From: Aquimonas sp044377145 | GTDB lineage: Bacteria; Pseudomonadota; Gammaproteobacteria; Xanthomonadales; Xanthomonadaceae | DNA length: 64,000 nucleotides | Direction: 5' to 3' | Assembly: GCF_044377145.1 (NCBI RefSeq) | Contig: NZ_JBILJQ010000005.1 | Span: forward strand, 49,743-113,742 | Shown: one piece after another, positions 23,959 to 34,458 of the stretch | Position numbering within the stretch: position 1 is the first letter of the stretch | Layout of the letters: every line of letters begins with the position of its first letter | The notes under the pieces: model-generated | Told to the model about the DNA's origin: nothing | The model's input: only the letters and a program-made list of their open reading frames with translations | Database searches by the model: none | Made by a program: the position numbers and the translations under genes

Positions 23959-24822
23959 CTAGACCTCGTACAGAAACTTCATCGCAATCGGAAAGCCGAG
24001 CACGATGAAGGTGGTGGGAAAGATGAAGGCCACCAGCGGAAACACCAGCTTCACCGGCGCTTCGAGCGCCAGCTTTTCGGCGCGCTGGAAGCGCTCTACG
24101 CGGCGCTGGTCGGCCTGGATCCGCAGGGTTTGTCCAAGGCTTGCGCCGGTTCGCTCAGCCTGCGCCAGCGCCGATGCAAAAGAATGGATCTCACGGATGT
24201 CGAGCCGGTCCGCCATGGCGCGCACTGCATCCATTCGCGACATGCCAGCTTTGACATCACGCAGCACCTTCTGCAGCTCGACCCGCAGCGGCCCATCCGG
24301 GCCCTTGTCCACCGCTTGGGCAAATGCGCCCGACAGGTTCATGCCGGCCTCGACCGCCATGGTGATGAAGTCCAGAAACATCGGCAGCGCGCGGATGATT
24401 TTCTTCTCGCGGTGCTTGCGCAGGTCATTGACCTTCATCAGCGGGAAGACCCAGCCGAGCAGCACCGCCAGCAGCACATAGAGGACATTGACCTCGCCCA
24501 GCAGCCAGGCGCACAGCAGGGCAGCGAGGCCAAAGCCCAGCGCGGAGACGAAGCGCAGGGCGATCATCTGCACCGGCGTCATCATGTATTCCATGCCGGC
24601 CTTGCGCATTTTCAGGCGGGTCTGTTCCACCTGTTCAACCGGCACGTAGTCGCCAAACTGCTGCACCAGCAGGTTGACCATGGGCCAGATCAGACGCAGC
24701 AGAGGCGGCAAGGGATCGAGGAAGGTTCGATCGTCCTCGCGGATCGAGCGACGGATGTTGCGCAAGGAGACCGCAGCCACGATCACGGCCAGAGCGGTCA
24801 ACAGGGCGATGAGGGCGCTCAT
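23959..24822 (-). CDS. tadC: Tad pilus inner-membrane platform protein TadC
   Basis: This 287-residue polytopic GspF-like protein has transmembrane segments at the N-terminus and in the middle, with the cytosolic T2SSF domain (LPMFLDFITMAVEAGMNLSG, followed by RTGASLGQTLR). It ends in a C-terminal membrane segment (FIFPTTFIVLGFPIAMKF). TadC and TadB form the membrane platform that works with the TadA ATPase. The start at 24822 (MSALIALL) was chosen over a long upstream extension. The 7-bp gap after tadB indicates one operon. Confidence 0.93.
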   Translation of the reverse strand: MSALIALLTALAVIVAAVSLRNIRRSIREDDRTFLDPLPPLLRLIWPMVNLLVQQFGDYVPVEQVEQTRLKMRKAGMEYMMTPVQMIALRFVSALGFGLAALLCAWLLGEVNVLYVLLAVLLGWVFPLMKVNDLRKHREKKIIRALPMFLDFITMAVEAGMNLSGAFAQAVDKGPDGPLRVELQKVLRDVKAGMSRMDAVRAMADRLDIREIHSFASALAQAERTGASLGQTLRIQADQRRVERFQRAEKLALEAPVKLVFPLVAFIFPTTFIVLGFPIAMKFLYEV

Positions 24823-24829
24823 GGGATTC

Positions 24830-25671
24830 TCACACGTCGATGTTGACGATCTTGCGGATGAAGAAATAGCCGACCGACAGCACGATGATGACGACGGAAA
24901 CGGTGATCCAGCCGAACACTTCGGTAAACATCCTGCCCATATGGGTCGGCTCCATGTAGTACAGCACGCCACCGAGAAAGATCGGCAGCAGGGTCATCAC
25001 CATGCCCTGCATCCGCCCCTGCGCCGTGAGCGCGCGGATCTTGCCTTCCATTTCCAGCTTGCGACGCAGCGTATCGGCGAGACGCTCGAGCGTTTCGGCG
25101 AGGTTGCCGCCGATCTCGCGTGAGATACGCATGCCGGCGACCACCAGTCGAAGCTCTTCGCTGGGCACGCGGCCCAGCAGGCTCGCCAACGCATCTTCGT
25201 AGCTCACACCCACCCGCACTTCGCGCAGGAACAGGCCCCATTCCTGACTGATCGGACCGCGGGTCTCCGCCACCAGAATCTCGATCGCCTGCACCACGCT
25301 GGCGCCAGCTTTCATCGCACCCGCCATTGACTGCAGGGCCTCGGGCAGTTGGGTCACGAACTGCTGCAGACGGCGAGCTTTGAGCACGCGAAAGATCACG
25401 CCTGGCACGAACCCGGCGATCACCGCGACGATCAGCGCAAGCACGAACAGCCCACTGAACGCCCAGACAATCAGCAGCGCAAAGGCGATCAGGGCAAGAT
25501 TGATCCGGTACAGCGCGTTCGGATCGATGAACAGGAACAGGTCCCGCATCGAGGCGGTGGCGCTGGTGGTGAACACCTTCTGGTAATCGGTGGCAGCACT
25601 GCGGAACGCGCGCACGCCAAGCAGGCCGAGCAGCATGCAGCAGATTGCGAAGCCAACACTGATCAGCAGGG

Positions 25672-25675
<4 letters not shown>
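24830..25675 (-). CDS. tadB: Tad pilus inner-membrane platform protein TadB
   Basis: This 281-residue GspF-like membrane protein has the T2SSF domain at about residues 120-245: QLPEALQSMAGAMKAGASVV, then REIGGNLAETLERLADTLRR. Hydrophobic segments flank it. The ATG overlaps the tadA stop by 4 bp. TadB pairs with TadC in the platform. It is the upstream partner in a tadA-tadB-tadC block, as in canonical tad loci. Confidence 0.93.
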
Positions 25676-27450
<1,775 letters not shown>

Positions 27451-27454
27451 GCAG

Positions 27455-28921
27455 TTACTCCGCCAGGGCGCCTTCGAGGATCTGCTGTTCGACCAGACCG
27501 CGGAGTCGACGCGTGGTCTCCTCGACGCGCTCGCCGGGCTTGTCCGCGTTTTCGACGATCATCGGCGTGACCATCACCACCATCTCGGTCTTGCGGTCCT
27601 GGAAGTTTCTGGACTTGAACAACTCGCCCAGCACCGGGATCTGTGAGAGCCCGGGAACGCCGTTCATGTTGCGCACTTCGTCGGCTGAGACCAGACCCGA
27701 GATGATCATGGTTTCGCCGGACTTGAGCGTGACCGTCGACTCGGTTTCGCGCTTCAGCAGGCCGGGCACGTCGGCGATGATGTTGGCACGGTCGATCGTG
27801 CTGATCTCGGCCTTGACAACGGTTTGGATATTGCCGGCGAGATCGGCCGTCGGCTGGATCTCAAAGCGGATGCCGTAGGGCTTGAACTCCACACCCGGTT
27901 GGCCGAACTGGCCGATCACCGGATACGGAAACTCACCGCCGGCGAAGAACACTGCAGGCTCACCGCTGCGGGTGCTGAGGTTGGGTTCGGCCAGGGTGGT
28001 GGCCTCGTTGTCGAGCTTCAACATGTCGACGGCGGAGAAGATACGGGTCGTCCAGCCTGCGTAGGCGAACCAGCGCGCGTCGTCCACCCGGATGTTCTGA
28101 ACCATTTCGCCGAGCCCGTTCGGGACGACCCGGAACCGGGTATTGGCGATCGCGGCACCGGTGCTGCCAATCGAGGGGCCGGCGAAGCTTGCATCCCAGT
28201 TGAGGCCAATCCGGCGGCTGGATTCGCGGTTGACTTCAAGTATCCGCAGCGCGACGCGCACCATCGGCGCGGCGGTGAAGCGGGTGGTTCGGACCAAGGA
28301 CACGGCGTTGGGGAAATCCCGGAGGGCGAGCTGGTAGCGGTTGAATTCCGATTCGGCGACCTCGCCTTCGACAATCATGACGCCATCCACCTCACGCACG
28401 CTGACCCCGCTGAAACTGCTCATCACCAGTTCGATGGGTGCGGTGGCCGGTTCGATCAGCGCGACCACGCCTGGAATCTGGGCGATCAGGCTGCGTACCG
28501 CGTCCAGCTGGCTGCGCGGTACCCGGCCATCGGCGACCACCACGCCATTGATGGCGCGCACCCGCGCTTCCGGGAACTCCGCCAGCAGCGCACTGACGGT
28601 TCCAACCACCACCGCGATATCACGCGGGTGGATGGTGACCGAGTACTGCAGTTCGCGCCCATCGCGCAGCCACACCCGCAGGTCCGTGGTGCCGGGCTCG
28701 ATGCCCACCAGCAACAGACGACCACCCTCGAGCATAGATGAACCGAGCGAGCGGTCATTGCCCACCACCAGACGCTCGACCTCGCCGATTTGCATCAGCT
28801 TGACGCCACCGGCATGCAGCTCCAGGTATTCAGTGGCCAGCGCCTGCGTAGAAACCACCAGACTCAGGGCCAGCGCAGCCAGAATCCGCAAAAATCCATT
28901 GCCACGACCACGATCAAACAC
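27455..28921 (-). CDS. rcpA: Tad pilus outer-membrane secretin (RcpA/CpaC)
   Basis: This 488-residue secretin forms the outer-membrane channel for the Flp pilus. A signal peptide covers residues 1-29 (ALALSLVVSTQALA cleavage region). BON/N-terminal beta domains follow, and the C-terminal secretin domain shows VAFQAGGEFPYPV-like FFAGGEFPYPVIGQ, and VPGLSQIPVLGELFKS, the family signature. Translation starts at GTG 28921 with GGGGGAG 7 bp upstream. The tadA start follows after 4 bp. Confidence 0.94.
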   Translation of the reverse strand: MFDRGRGNGFLRILAALALSLVVSTQALATEYLELHAGGVKLMQIGEVERLVVGNDRSLGSSMLEGGRLLLVGIEPGTTDLRVWLRDGRELQYSVTIHPRDIAVVVGTVSALLAEFPEARVRAINGVVVADGRVPRSQLDAVRSLIAQIPGVVALIEPATAPIELVMSSFSGVSVREVDGVMIVEGEVAESEFNRYQLALRDFPNAVSLVRTTRFTAAPMVRVALRILEVNRESSRRIGLNWDASFAGPSIGSTGAAIANTRFRVVPNGLGEMVQNIRVDDARWFAYAGWTTRIFSAVDMLKLDNEATTLAEPNLSTRSGEPAVFFAGGEFPYPVIGQFGQPGVEFKPYGIRFEIQPTADLAGNIQTVVKAEISTIDRANIIADVPGLLKRETESTVTLKSGETMIISGLVSADEVRNMNGVPGLSQIPVLGELFKSRNFQDRKTEMVVMVTPMIVENADKPGERVEETTRRLRGLVEQQILEGALAE

Positions 28922-28982
28922 CTAGCACTCCCCCAATGGTTAGCTGCACCCCAGCAGCAGCCGCAGCGCTGCCAGGTTTGAA

Positions 28983-29948
28983 TCAGTTTGCGGTGGACGG
29001 CTCAGCAGATGCCGCTTCAGGCTCGCCCGCGGCCGCATCGGGTGCCGGTGGCGTGGCTGCAGTCGGCAGTCTGCGTTCGGTTCGACCCGCGACCACACGG
29101 CTACTGGGCTGCAGTGTCCCACCCTGGCTTTGCGAGCCGGAGAAGTACTCGTAGCCATCACTGCGGCCGCCGCCCAGAACTCCGTCCGCGCTCAGCGTCG
29201 AGGCCTGCAGCGGGCCCTCGTCACTGCGATTGCGCAGCAGCACCACCACGCTGCCCATGTCCTTGGCCAGCAGCAGCTGCGTCGCCTGCTCGGCCGACAC
29301 GCCGACCGTCACGGTCGAGTACATATTGTCAGGATCATCTTCACCTGCAGGCAGGTCAGCGTCACGCGTCGCCAAAGGCGTTTGTCCGGTGGCCAGCACG
29401 CGCACGTTTTCAACCAGGGGCACCAGTTGCTGGCGCGCGCCCTCCGAGCCACTGCCGCCTTCCAGCACCAGCAGCAGATCGATTCGATCGCCGAAGGTCA
29501 GCATGCCGTCGTTCGATTTGATCGAATCGACAGGCAAGGTGATCGCGCGCTCGCCCTCCTCCAGCAAGTCCGAAAAGCGTTCGGCGTTGATGCCGGAGGC
29601 GAAATGGGCCAGCAGCGGCTCACCGGGGGACATCGGCGCCAGCAAAACACGATTGGCGAAGCTATCGAACTGGCTCGGGTCGACTGCACTCATTGAAAGG
29701 TGGCCGATCGGCACCGAAGCGACCGCCATGTTCTCGCCCGAGATCACCGCGCCCGCGGCAAGCTCGACGGTTGCCACCACCACGTCGCGGCGCTGCTCCT
29801 GCTGACCGAGCAACTCATCGGCCAGCGCCTTCTCGCGCGATTCGAGGTAGTAAGAGCTCGCCATGAACGCCACCGCACCCAGCACAACGGCGCCGACCAG
29901 CAAGCCCCAGCTCTGTCCGACCGTCGTGATTTTCTGCTTGACATTCAT
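28983..29948 (-). CDS. cpaB: Tad pilus assembly protein CpaB/RcpC
   Basis: This 321-residue periplasmic protein has one N-terminal membrane segment (WGLLVGAVVLGAVAFMASSY). A SAF-like domain follows (VVATVELAAGAVISGENMAV, then APMSPGEPLLAHFA) and then the RcpC core (ITLPVDSIKSNDGML, then FGDRIDLLLV). A disordered Pro/Ala tail ends the protein. CpaB helps secretin function in Tad systems. A 61-bp gap separates it from the secretin gene, and a palindrome at 30010-30025 lies 62 bp upstream of its start. Confidence 0.93.
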   Translation of the reverse strand: MNVKQKITTVGQSWGLLVGAVVLGAVAFMASSYYLESREKALADELLGQQEQRRDVVVATVELAAGAVISGENMAVASVPIGHLSMSAVDPSQFDSFANRVLLAPMSPGEPLLAHFASGINAERFSDLLEEGERAITLPVDSIKSNDGMLTFGDRIDLLLVLEGGSGSEGARQQLVPLVENVRVLATGQTPLATRDADLPAGEDDPDNMYSTVTVGVSAEQATQLLLAKDMGSVVVLLRNRSDEGPLQASTLSADGVLGGGRSDGYEYFSGSQSQGGTLQPSSRVVAGRTERRLPTAATPPAPDAAAGEPEAASAEPSTAN

Positions 29949-30009
29949 GGTGTAGCGAATCCTTGTGCCGGGCCCGGATCAGGCCCAGTCGATGCGATGG
30001 GAACAGACT

Positions 30010-30025
30010 GCCTTACTCGTAAGGC
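30010..30025. promoter_or_regulatory. Palindrome upstream of cpaB
   Basis: GCCTTAC/GTAAGGC with a 2-bp centre forms a perfect 16-bp dyad in the 257-bp gap (29949-30205) between the second Flp-like gene and cpaB. The gap contains no gene. The dyad may be an operator for an internal promoter of the secretin-ATPase genes; this is unproven. Confidence 0.4.
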
Positions 30026-30205
30026 GGCGGCGTGAATTGAAGCACCCAAGAGCTACAGACAATGCGCTAGGCGGCAGTCCGTGAGCCCGGCGAAGTGCTC
30101 TGCGGTGCAGCGTGCGCTGGGTCGAACAGCCTCAAAAACCAAGACACACCTGGTTGCCCAGCCTTCGGCACGGCCCTTCAGCCCGCGGCCTCGTCGGAAC
30201 GCACA

Positions 30206-30403
30206 CTATCGAAACCTGGGCAATCCGGCTGCGTAGGCGAAGTTCCCGAAAACGGACCTGATCACATCGATCAGGGTCACGATCAGGGGGCGACCATCGA
30301 ACGGTGTGACATCGGGCATCGGAACCAATAGGGCTGCCACGATGGCAGCGCCAACAATCGCGTACTCGGTTGAGCTGAAACCCGCCTGCCGTCGCCTGCT
30401 CAT
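30206..30403 (-). CDS. Flp-like short prepilin, atypical
   Basis: This 65-residue peptide begins MSRRRQAGFSSTEYAIVGAA, a class III prepilin motif: basic start, Gly cleavage site, Glu at +5 and Tyr at +6, then a hydrophobic stretch (IVGAAIVAALLVPM). It then diverges, ending in a second hydrophobic region (VTLIDVIRSVFGNFAYAAGL) that ordinary Flp pilins lack. It overlaps the preceding gene by 4 bp (ATGA). It may be a minor pilin or an initiator rather than the main fibre subunit, which is the gene at 33801. Confidence 0.75.
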   Translation of the reverse strand: MSRRRQAGFSSTEYAIVGAAIVAALLVPMPDVTPFDGRPLIVTLIDVIRSVFGNFAYAAGLPRFR

Positions 30404-31086
30404 CGTTCTTCCCAGACCGCAATGGTGCGCGTGACGCCGTCGACGCGGGTGACGGCAAGCTGCAGACGATCGTTGCCGCGGGCAGCACTCAGCGCGCCAT
30501 CGCCCGAGCGCACCATCGCGGCTTCCTCGACCCGCCAGCCGCGTCCATCCAGCGCCCGGATATACTGCTCAAGGTTCTGCTGAACAGAATGCGTGTTGCT
30601 GACGGTAATGGTGCGGCTGTTCCAGCCCGCTTCGTTGGCCTCCAGAACACTCTCGACACTGGTCGAGCCAAGCCGGGGGAAGTCGCGCAGCAGGGTTTCG
30701 GGCTGCACGCCATTGCCCTCCAAGAGGTCGGTCACTGCCAGTTGGCCGGCGGTTTCAGCGCCCTGGCGTGTGAGCTGCACGGTGTAGATCAGACCGCGCG
30801 TCTCGTCCACATGGGTCAGCAATCGCGATTCGCCAAGGTTCACTTCGGTATAGCCCGGCTCACGCGCATTGCCGGTGCCCCACTGCCGCCGATAGAACGC
30901 CAGCACGTCCTCCACGGTTCGCGTGGTTCTGAGATCCCAGCTCGACATGCGCACGCCGTTGAGTCGCATATTCAAGCCGACCTGGCTGATGTCGGCATCG
31001 GGGGGCGCAGGGAAGGTGTCGAACGGCCCGGCGGAGGCGGCAACCGAAAAGCAGACGCCGAGCAAGAGGGTCAGGATGCGGTTCAT
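30400..31086 (-). CDS. Uncharacterised secreted protein in the tad locus
   Basis: I do not recognise this 228-residue protein. It begins with a signal peptide (MNRILTLLLGVCFSVAASAG), so it is exported. The mature part is mixed alpha/beta, with a repeated half of similar design: MSSWDLRTTRTVEDVLAFYR and QYIRALDGRGWRVEEAAMVR both look like small helix-strand units. This suggests an internal duplication, as in some pilus assembly proteins. It overlaps its neighbours by 4 bp on both sides, so it is co-translated with the TadE-like and Flp-like genes and probably acts in the same machine. Confidence 0.7.
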   Translation of the reverse strand: MNRILTLLLGVCFSVAASAGPFDTFPAPPDADISQVGLNMRLNGVRMSSWDLRTTRTVEDVLAFYRRQWGTGNAREPGYTEVNLGESRLLTHVDETRGLIYTVQLTRQGAETAGQLAVTDLLEGNGVQPETLLRDFPRLGSTSVESVLEANEAGWNSRTITVSNTHSVQQNLEQYIRALDGRGWRVEEAAMVRSGDGALSAARGNDRLQLAVTRVDGVTRTIAVWEER

Positions 31087-31979
31087 TGGTAGCGCCCCAG
31101 TCGATGTGCGGGCGTGCGTTCGGTGTCGACCTTGCCGAACTCCAGATCATCGATCTCCCTGGCGATAAACAGCCAGCTGATGATGTTGAGCGCGCTTTCG
31201 ACGCCTTGGTTGTTCAGAAGCTGCGTCGGCAACAACGCTCGGGCCTGTGCGGCGGCATGCTCGCGCCGCGCCACATTCCAACCGTCTGCGAGCAGCAACA
31301 GCTGACGCGGGCTGCCATTCTCTCGGTCCAAGCGCAGATCGATCGGAGTGTCGGTGTTGTTGACGCTGCGCATGAACTCGTCGTAATGACCCAAGTCTTC
31401 GAGGTTGGTCTCAAGGCGAGTGGTGTAGAGGCTGCGGGTTTCCACCTCGAACGGGGTCAGATCTGTGAGCGTCCGCATTACCTGGCCCTGAGTGTTGGCG
31501 GCAAGGCCCGACAGCGCGCCTCGGGTTTGCGGCGTTGATCCATAGACCGGCCGCTCATCGTTGTTGCTGCGGCTGACCATCCACGGCCGGTAGCCACGCT
31601 GTTGAGCCGTGTGGTTCACCGCTGTCGGTCGGTACAGGATGAAATCTTGCGGGTTCTCCTGTGCGCGGGTGCGGTTGCGATCGTCGCTGCGAATCAGCGC
31701 TCGACTCTGGCCGAACACGCGCGACTGGACCTCAATGGCGAGGTCGTTGGACGACTTCACCGCCGGCACATCGACGAAGCGCGGACGCGACTCGTGCCAA
31801 ACGGTCCGCTCCCAGGCCGCATAGCGAAGCCCTTGCTCGTACTTGTGCTGACCCGCGATCATCTTGCCCAGCACGGGCGTGAGCAGAAGTGCCGGCGCGA
31901 GCACGAAGGCAGCAACGATCACGAACTCCACCAGTGAGGCGCCACGCATGCGACCACGAATCGTGTGCAGGGTGCTCAC
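31083..31979 (-). CDS. TadE/G-like pseudopilin
   Basis: This 298-residue protein starts at GTG 31979, overlapping the upstream gene by GTGA. The prepilin motif RMRGASLVEFVIVAAFVLAP (Glu at +5) identifies a TadE/G-like protein. The remaining 260 residues are extracytoplasmic and rich in Arg and Asn, with no recognisable domain. Its 3' end overlaps the secreted-protein gene by 4 bp. Two further pseudopilins (22370 and 31976) flank the tad operon, so several minor components are expected. Confidence 0.82.
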   Translation of the reverse strand: MSTLHTIRGRMRGASLVEFVIVAAFVLAPALLLTPVLGKMIAGQHKYEQGLRYAAWERTVWHESRPRFVDVPAVKSSNDLAIEVQSRVFGQSRALIRSDDRNRTRAQENPQDFILYRPTAVNHTAQQRGYRPWMVSRSNNDERPVYGSTPQTRGALSGLAANTQGQVMRTLTDLTPFEVETRSLYTTRLETNLEDLGHYDEFMRSVNNTDTPIDLRLDRENGSPRQLLLLADGWNVARREHAAAQARALLPTQLLNNQGVESALNIISWLFIAREIDDLEFGKVDTERTPAHRLGRYQ

Positions 31980-33481
31980 AGTTCCACCCCCACGGCGGCC
32001 AAGGCCAGTGTGCGCTCGGCCAATGTCGGCGGCAGCAGCCTCACCTGCCAATACGGGTTGTAGAGATCACCGAAATCGCGCCTGCGTCCAGCGTCGGTTC
32101 CACGCAGGTCCACCCGGCTACCGCTGGAGCGGAAGCTTGGGTCGTGATCGCGAGAGAAGTACACGCCCGCCTTGGCCAGCGAGGCCATTCGGTCTCCGAC
32201 CATGCCGCCACGCTCCTGGCTATTGATCAAGGGCGTCACCGTTCCGCCCGCCGCGACAATCGTCCTTTCCCAGCTGCCGACATCGCCGCTGCCTTTGGTG
32301 AGCAGAATCTTTACGTTCAGATCGTCTTGCGGCACGCGTCCACGATCACGCAGGTCGAAGAAGGGGCGTAGGCCGCCGCTGCGCTGCAGGTTGTTGTTGC
32401 CGTAGCGGGTCTGGGCGATGTTAGCGTTCATCGGCATTTCACGAACCCCATCGCCCCACACGTACTGGTTCTCGCGACGGCTGTTCCATTGGTTGCGATA
32501 GAAATAGGTGTTGCCAGTGGTCAGCGCATGCGCGGCGCCATAGCCGAAGGGCAGCGTCTCCCTCCAGGAGCCCCAGCGGAAGCGACGAAAATTCCAGGTC
32601 CGCGTCTCGACGCCAACCACATCCATTGCCGTCCAGTTGAAATTGAAGTTCCGGTCGTTGCTCGGATTGGGCATCAGATCGGAGCCACCGAATTTGCGCA
32701 CGCGGAACTGCGCCGGCCACAGCCAGGAGACTTCGAACCAGCTGTAGGTGCGACGGCGAGTGAAGCCGTCGCGGCTTTCCTCGGTAACGGTGCGGAACTC
32801 TTCCATCCGCTCGCGCGCTCGCCGATCGTTGGTATTGAGGCGGTTCTTGGGCGGCGGCGAGATCAACACCTGTTTGTTGCCCCAGGCATTGAAGAATGAA
32901 GTCCACATCGCCGTATTGGTGATCACCGATGAAGTATTGATGCTGGGGTCCGAGCCGGACACGACATCTTCGAGCGCGGCCTGCCCCAGACCCAGGGTGA
33001 GTCCATGATGGGCGATCTGCGCCGCAGAAATGGCGGTGAGAACGGCCTCTTCAGCTGCCACCAGAATCGGGGTGATCGCCGCAATCGCTTCGTCGAAGAT
33101 ACGGGTGGTCTGCTCGATGATCTGGCCGAGTACACGGATCACCGCGCCCACGTATGGAATTGCCTGCAGCGGCGTCGTGACTCGATTGAAATTCTGCCCC
33201 GCGTTGCGAAGCATCTTGGTCCAGGACGCGAGACCGACGACCTGCGCCACGGCAACTTGGTTGGCCACCATCGCGCGATTCGTGTAGGCCTTGAAGTTCA
33301 TGTCGCGGGCCACGGCCTGGGCGACGCTGTAAGCTGCGGAATCGGACACCGTTTGCAGCCGGACCTTGTCCGTTGTCATCAGTCCGGTGTTGTACATGCC
33401 CACACCGGCCAGCGAGAGCACTCCGAACAGAATGATCGTCAGCATGGTGGCGTGGCCGCGCTCGCGGTTGGATGTGCGCAT
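31976..33481 (-). CDS. TadG-like large pseudopilin
   Basis: This 501-residue protein begins at ATG 33481 (MRTSNRERGHATMLTIILFG), with ATGAGG 7 bp upstream. The R-G-H-A-T-M-L pattern followed by a hydrophobic helix fits a TadG/Flp-type putative Tad-like protein (RGxxxxx with a membrane helix). It is followed by DSAAYSVAQAVARDMNFKAY, a feature shared with TadG N-terminal regions. The rest is a large extracytoplasmic domain rich in Arg, Asn, Phe and Trp. No VWA motif (DxSxS) is visible, which is unusual for TadG. It precedes the TadE-like gene with a 4-bp overlap. Confidence 0.8.
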   Translation of the reverse strand: MRTSNRERGHATMLTIILFGVLSLAGVGMYNTGLMTTDKVRLQTVSDSAAYSVAQAVARDMNFKAYTNRAMVANQVAVAQVVGLASWTKMLRNAGQNFNRVTTPLQAIPYVGAVIRVLGQIIEQTTRIFDEAIAAITPILVAAEEAVLTAISAAQIAHHGLTLGLGQAALEDVVSGSDPSINTSSVITNTAMWTSFFNAWGNKQVLISPPPKNRLNTNDRRARERMEEFRTVTEESRDGFTRRRTYSWFEVSWLWPAQFRVRKFGGSDLMPNPSNDRNFNFNWTAMDVVGVETRTWNFRRFRWGSWRETLPFGYGAAHALTTGNTYFYRNQWNSRRENQYVWGDGVREMPMNANIAQTRYGNNNLQRSGGLRPFFDLRDRGRVPQDDLNVKILLTKGSGDVGSWERTIVAAGGTVTPLINSQERGGMVGDRMASLAKAGVYFSRDHDPSFRSSGSRVDLRGTDAGRRRDFGDLYNPYWQVRLLPPTLAERTLALAAVGVEL

Positions 33482-33750
33482 GGCCGACCTCATTGACTCG
33501 TTCACAGCGTTGCCCGCGGACAGGATTCGCGAATCCGGTCTTGGGGCGCTCGGGCAGAAGGCATTCTCATCGATCCAAACGGCCACCCAAGCAGGCAGGC
33601 CGAACCACGGTTGCCCGGCGAGGCTGCGCACGCGTAGGCCAGAACCAGCTGGCGTTGCAAAACGAGCAGCGCAGGCGAGCGGACGCGACACGACCACTCT
33701 TTCGAGAGGCGATGATTAGACCGACACGGTTACAGATTCTCGGCGTAGCT

Positions 33751-33786
33751 GCCGCGAGGCGGGGCTTGGGCCCACAACCTCGCGGC
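33751..33786 (-). terminator. Stem-loop between the pilin and tadG-like genes
   Basis: GCCGCGAGG at 33751-33759 pairs with CCTCGCGGC at 33778-33786, enclosing a second small stem. It begins 15 bp after the flp stop. The other bases of the 319-bp gap (33482-33800) hold no gene. A hairpin here could stabilise or terminate the pilin message and so keep pilin expression higher than the downstream genes. No T run follows. Confidence 0.55.
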
Positions 33787-33800
33787 ATCCGCCTACTGAC

Positions 33801-34097
33801 TTAGTTGACAGCGTTGCTGCCAGCCTTGTCGTAGTTACCCAGCGTCGTCGTCTTGTGGGTGTCGTTGGCGACGCTGGCAGCGGTCTGCGCAGCGGCCTTC
33901 GCGTTGCCAATCTGGGCGTTGGCGGAGGTACCACTCATTTCCTGAGCCATACCGGCGACCTGGCTGCGGACCGTGCCGCCGAACAGGCTGGTCACGGCGA
34001 TGGCAGCGATCGCAATCAGGGCGACGATGATGATGTACTCGGTCATGCCCTGACCGAACATACGCTTGCTTGAACGGAAACCGATGATCTTGCTCAT
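33801..34097 (-). CDS. flp: Flp pilin, major pilus subunit
   Basis: This 98-residue prepilin reads MSKIIGFRSSKRMFGQGMTE, then YIIIVALIAIAAIAVTSLFG. The G/QGMTEYIIIV junction is a class III prepilin cleavage site, with Glu at +4/+5 followed by Tyr. A mature protein of about 80 residues, with a hydrophobic helix and a polar Ala/Thr/Asn-rich tail, is longer than the Flp of Actinobacillus but common elsewhere. It is the first gene of the tad run. No prepilin peptidase gene is visible in the window. Confidence 0.92.
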   Translation of the reverse strand: MSKIIGFRSSKRMFGQGMTEYIIIVALIAIAAIAVTSLFGGTVRSQVAGMAQEMSGTSANAQIGNAKAAAQTAASVANDTHKTTTLGNYDKAGSNAVN

Positions 34098-34340
34098 TTG
34101 AGACTCCCCTACCGAAGTTGATGTGGCTTTTGGAGTCGACGTGCATCCGTGCAGTCGACGATAGTGCGTGGGCAGCGTCGCTGCTCACGGGATGGATTAC
34201 AGACGCTTTGCTTGTTGTCGCTTGAGTTTGCCTGCCGATTCCTCTTGCTCACCCCCAGGTGAAGCGCACCGCCGGCGAGGCTGCTGTAGTCAACCATGGG
34301 AATACAACGGTTGCGTTACAGTTGGTTGGAATCTAGCCGA

Positions 34341-34357
34341 TGTCACGCAGCGTGACA
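34341..34357. promoter_or_regulatory. Palindrome upstream of flp
   Basis: TGTCACG/CGTGACA with a CAG centre is a perfect 17-bp dyad, 244 bp upstream of the flp start. The 361-bp gap (34098-34458) has no gene. The site may be an operator of a regulator of the pilus operon. I found no clear sigma-54 or sigma-70 box. Confidence 0.35.
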
Positions 34358-34458
34358 AGTGCTTGGCTGTGCCTGAAAAGTGTTTCTGTTGATACCTTCA
34401 TCGCGTGAGCAAGACGCAAGAGCTGCGGCTACAGAAGACTCAGGCATCCGCCGACACG

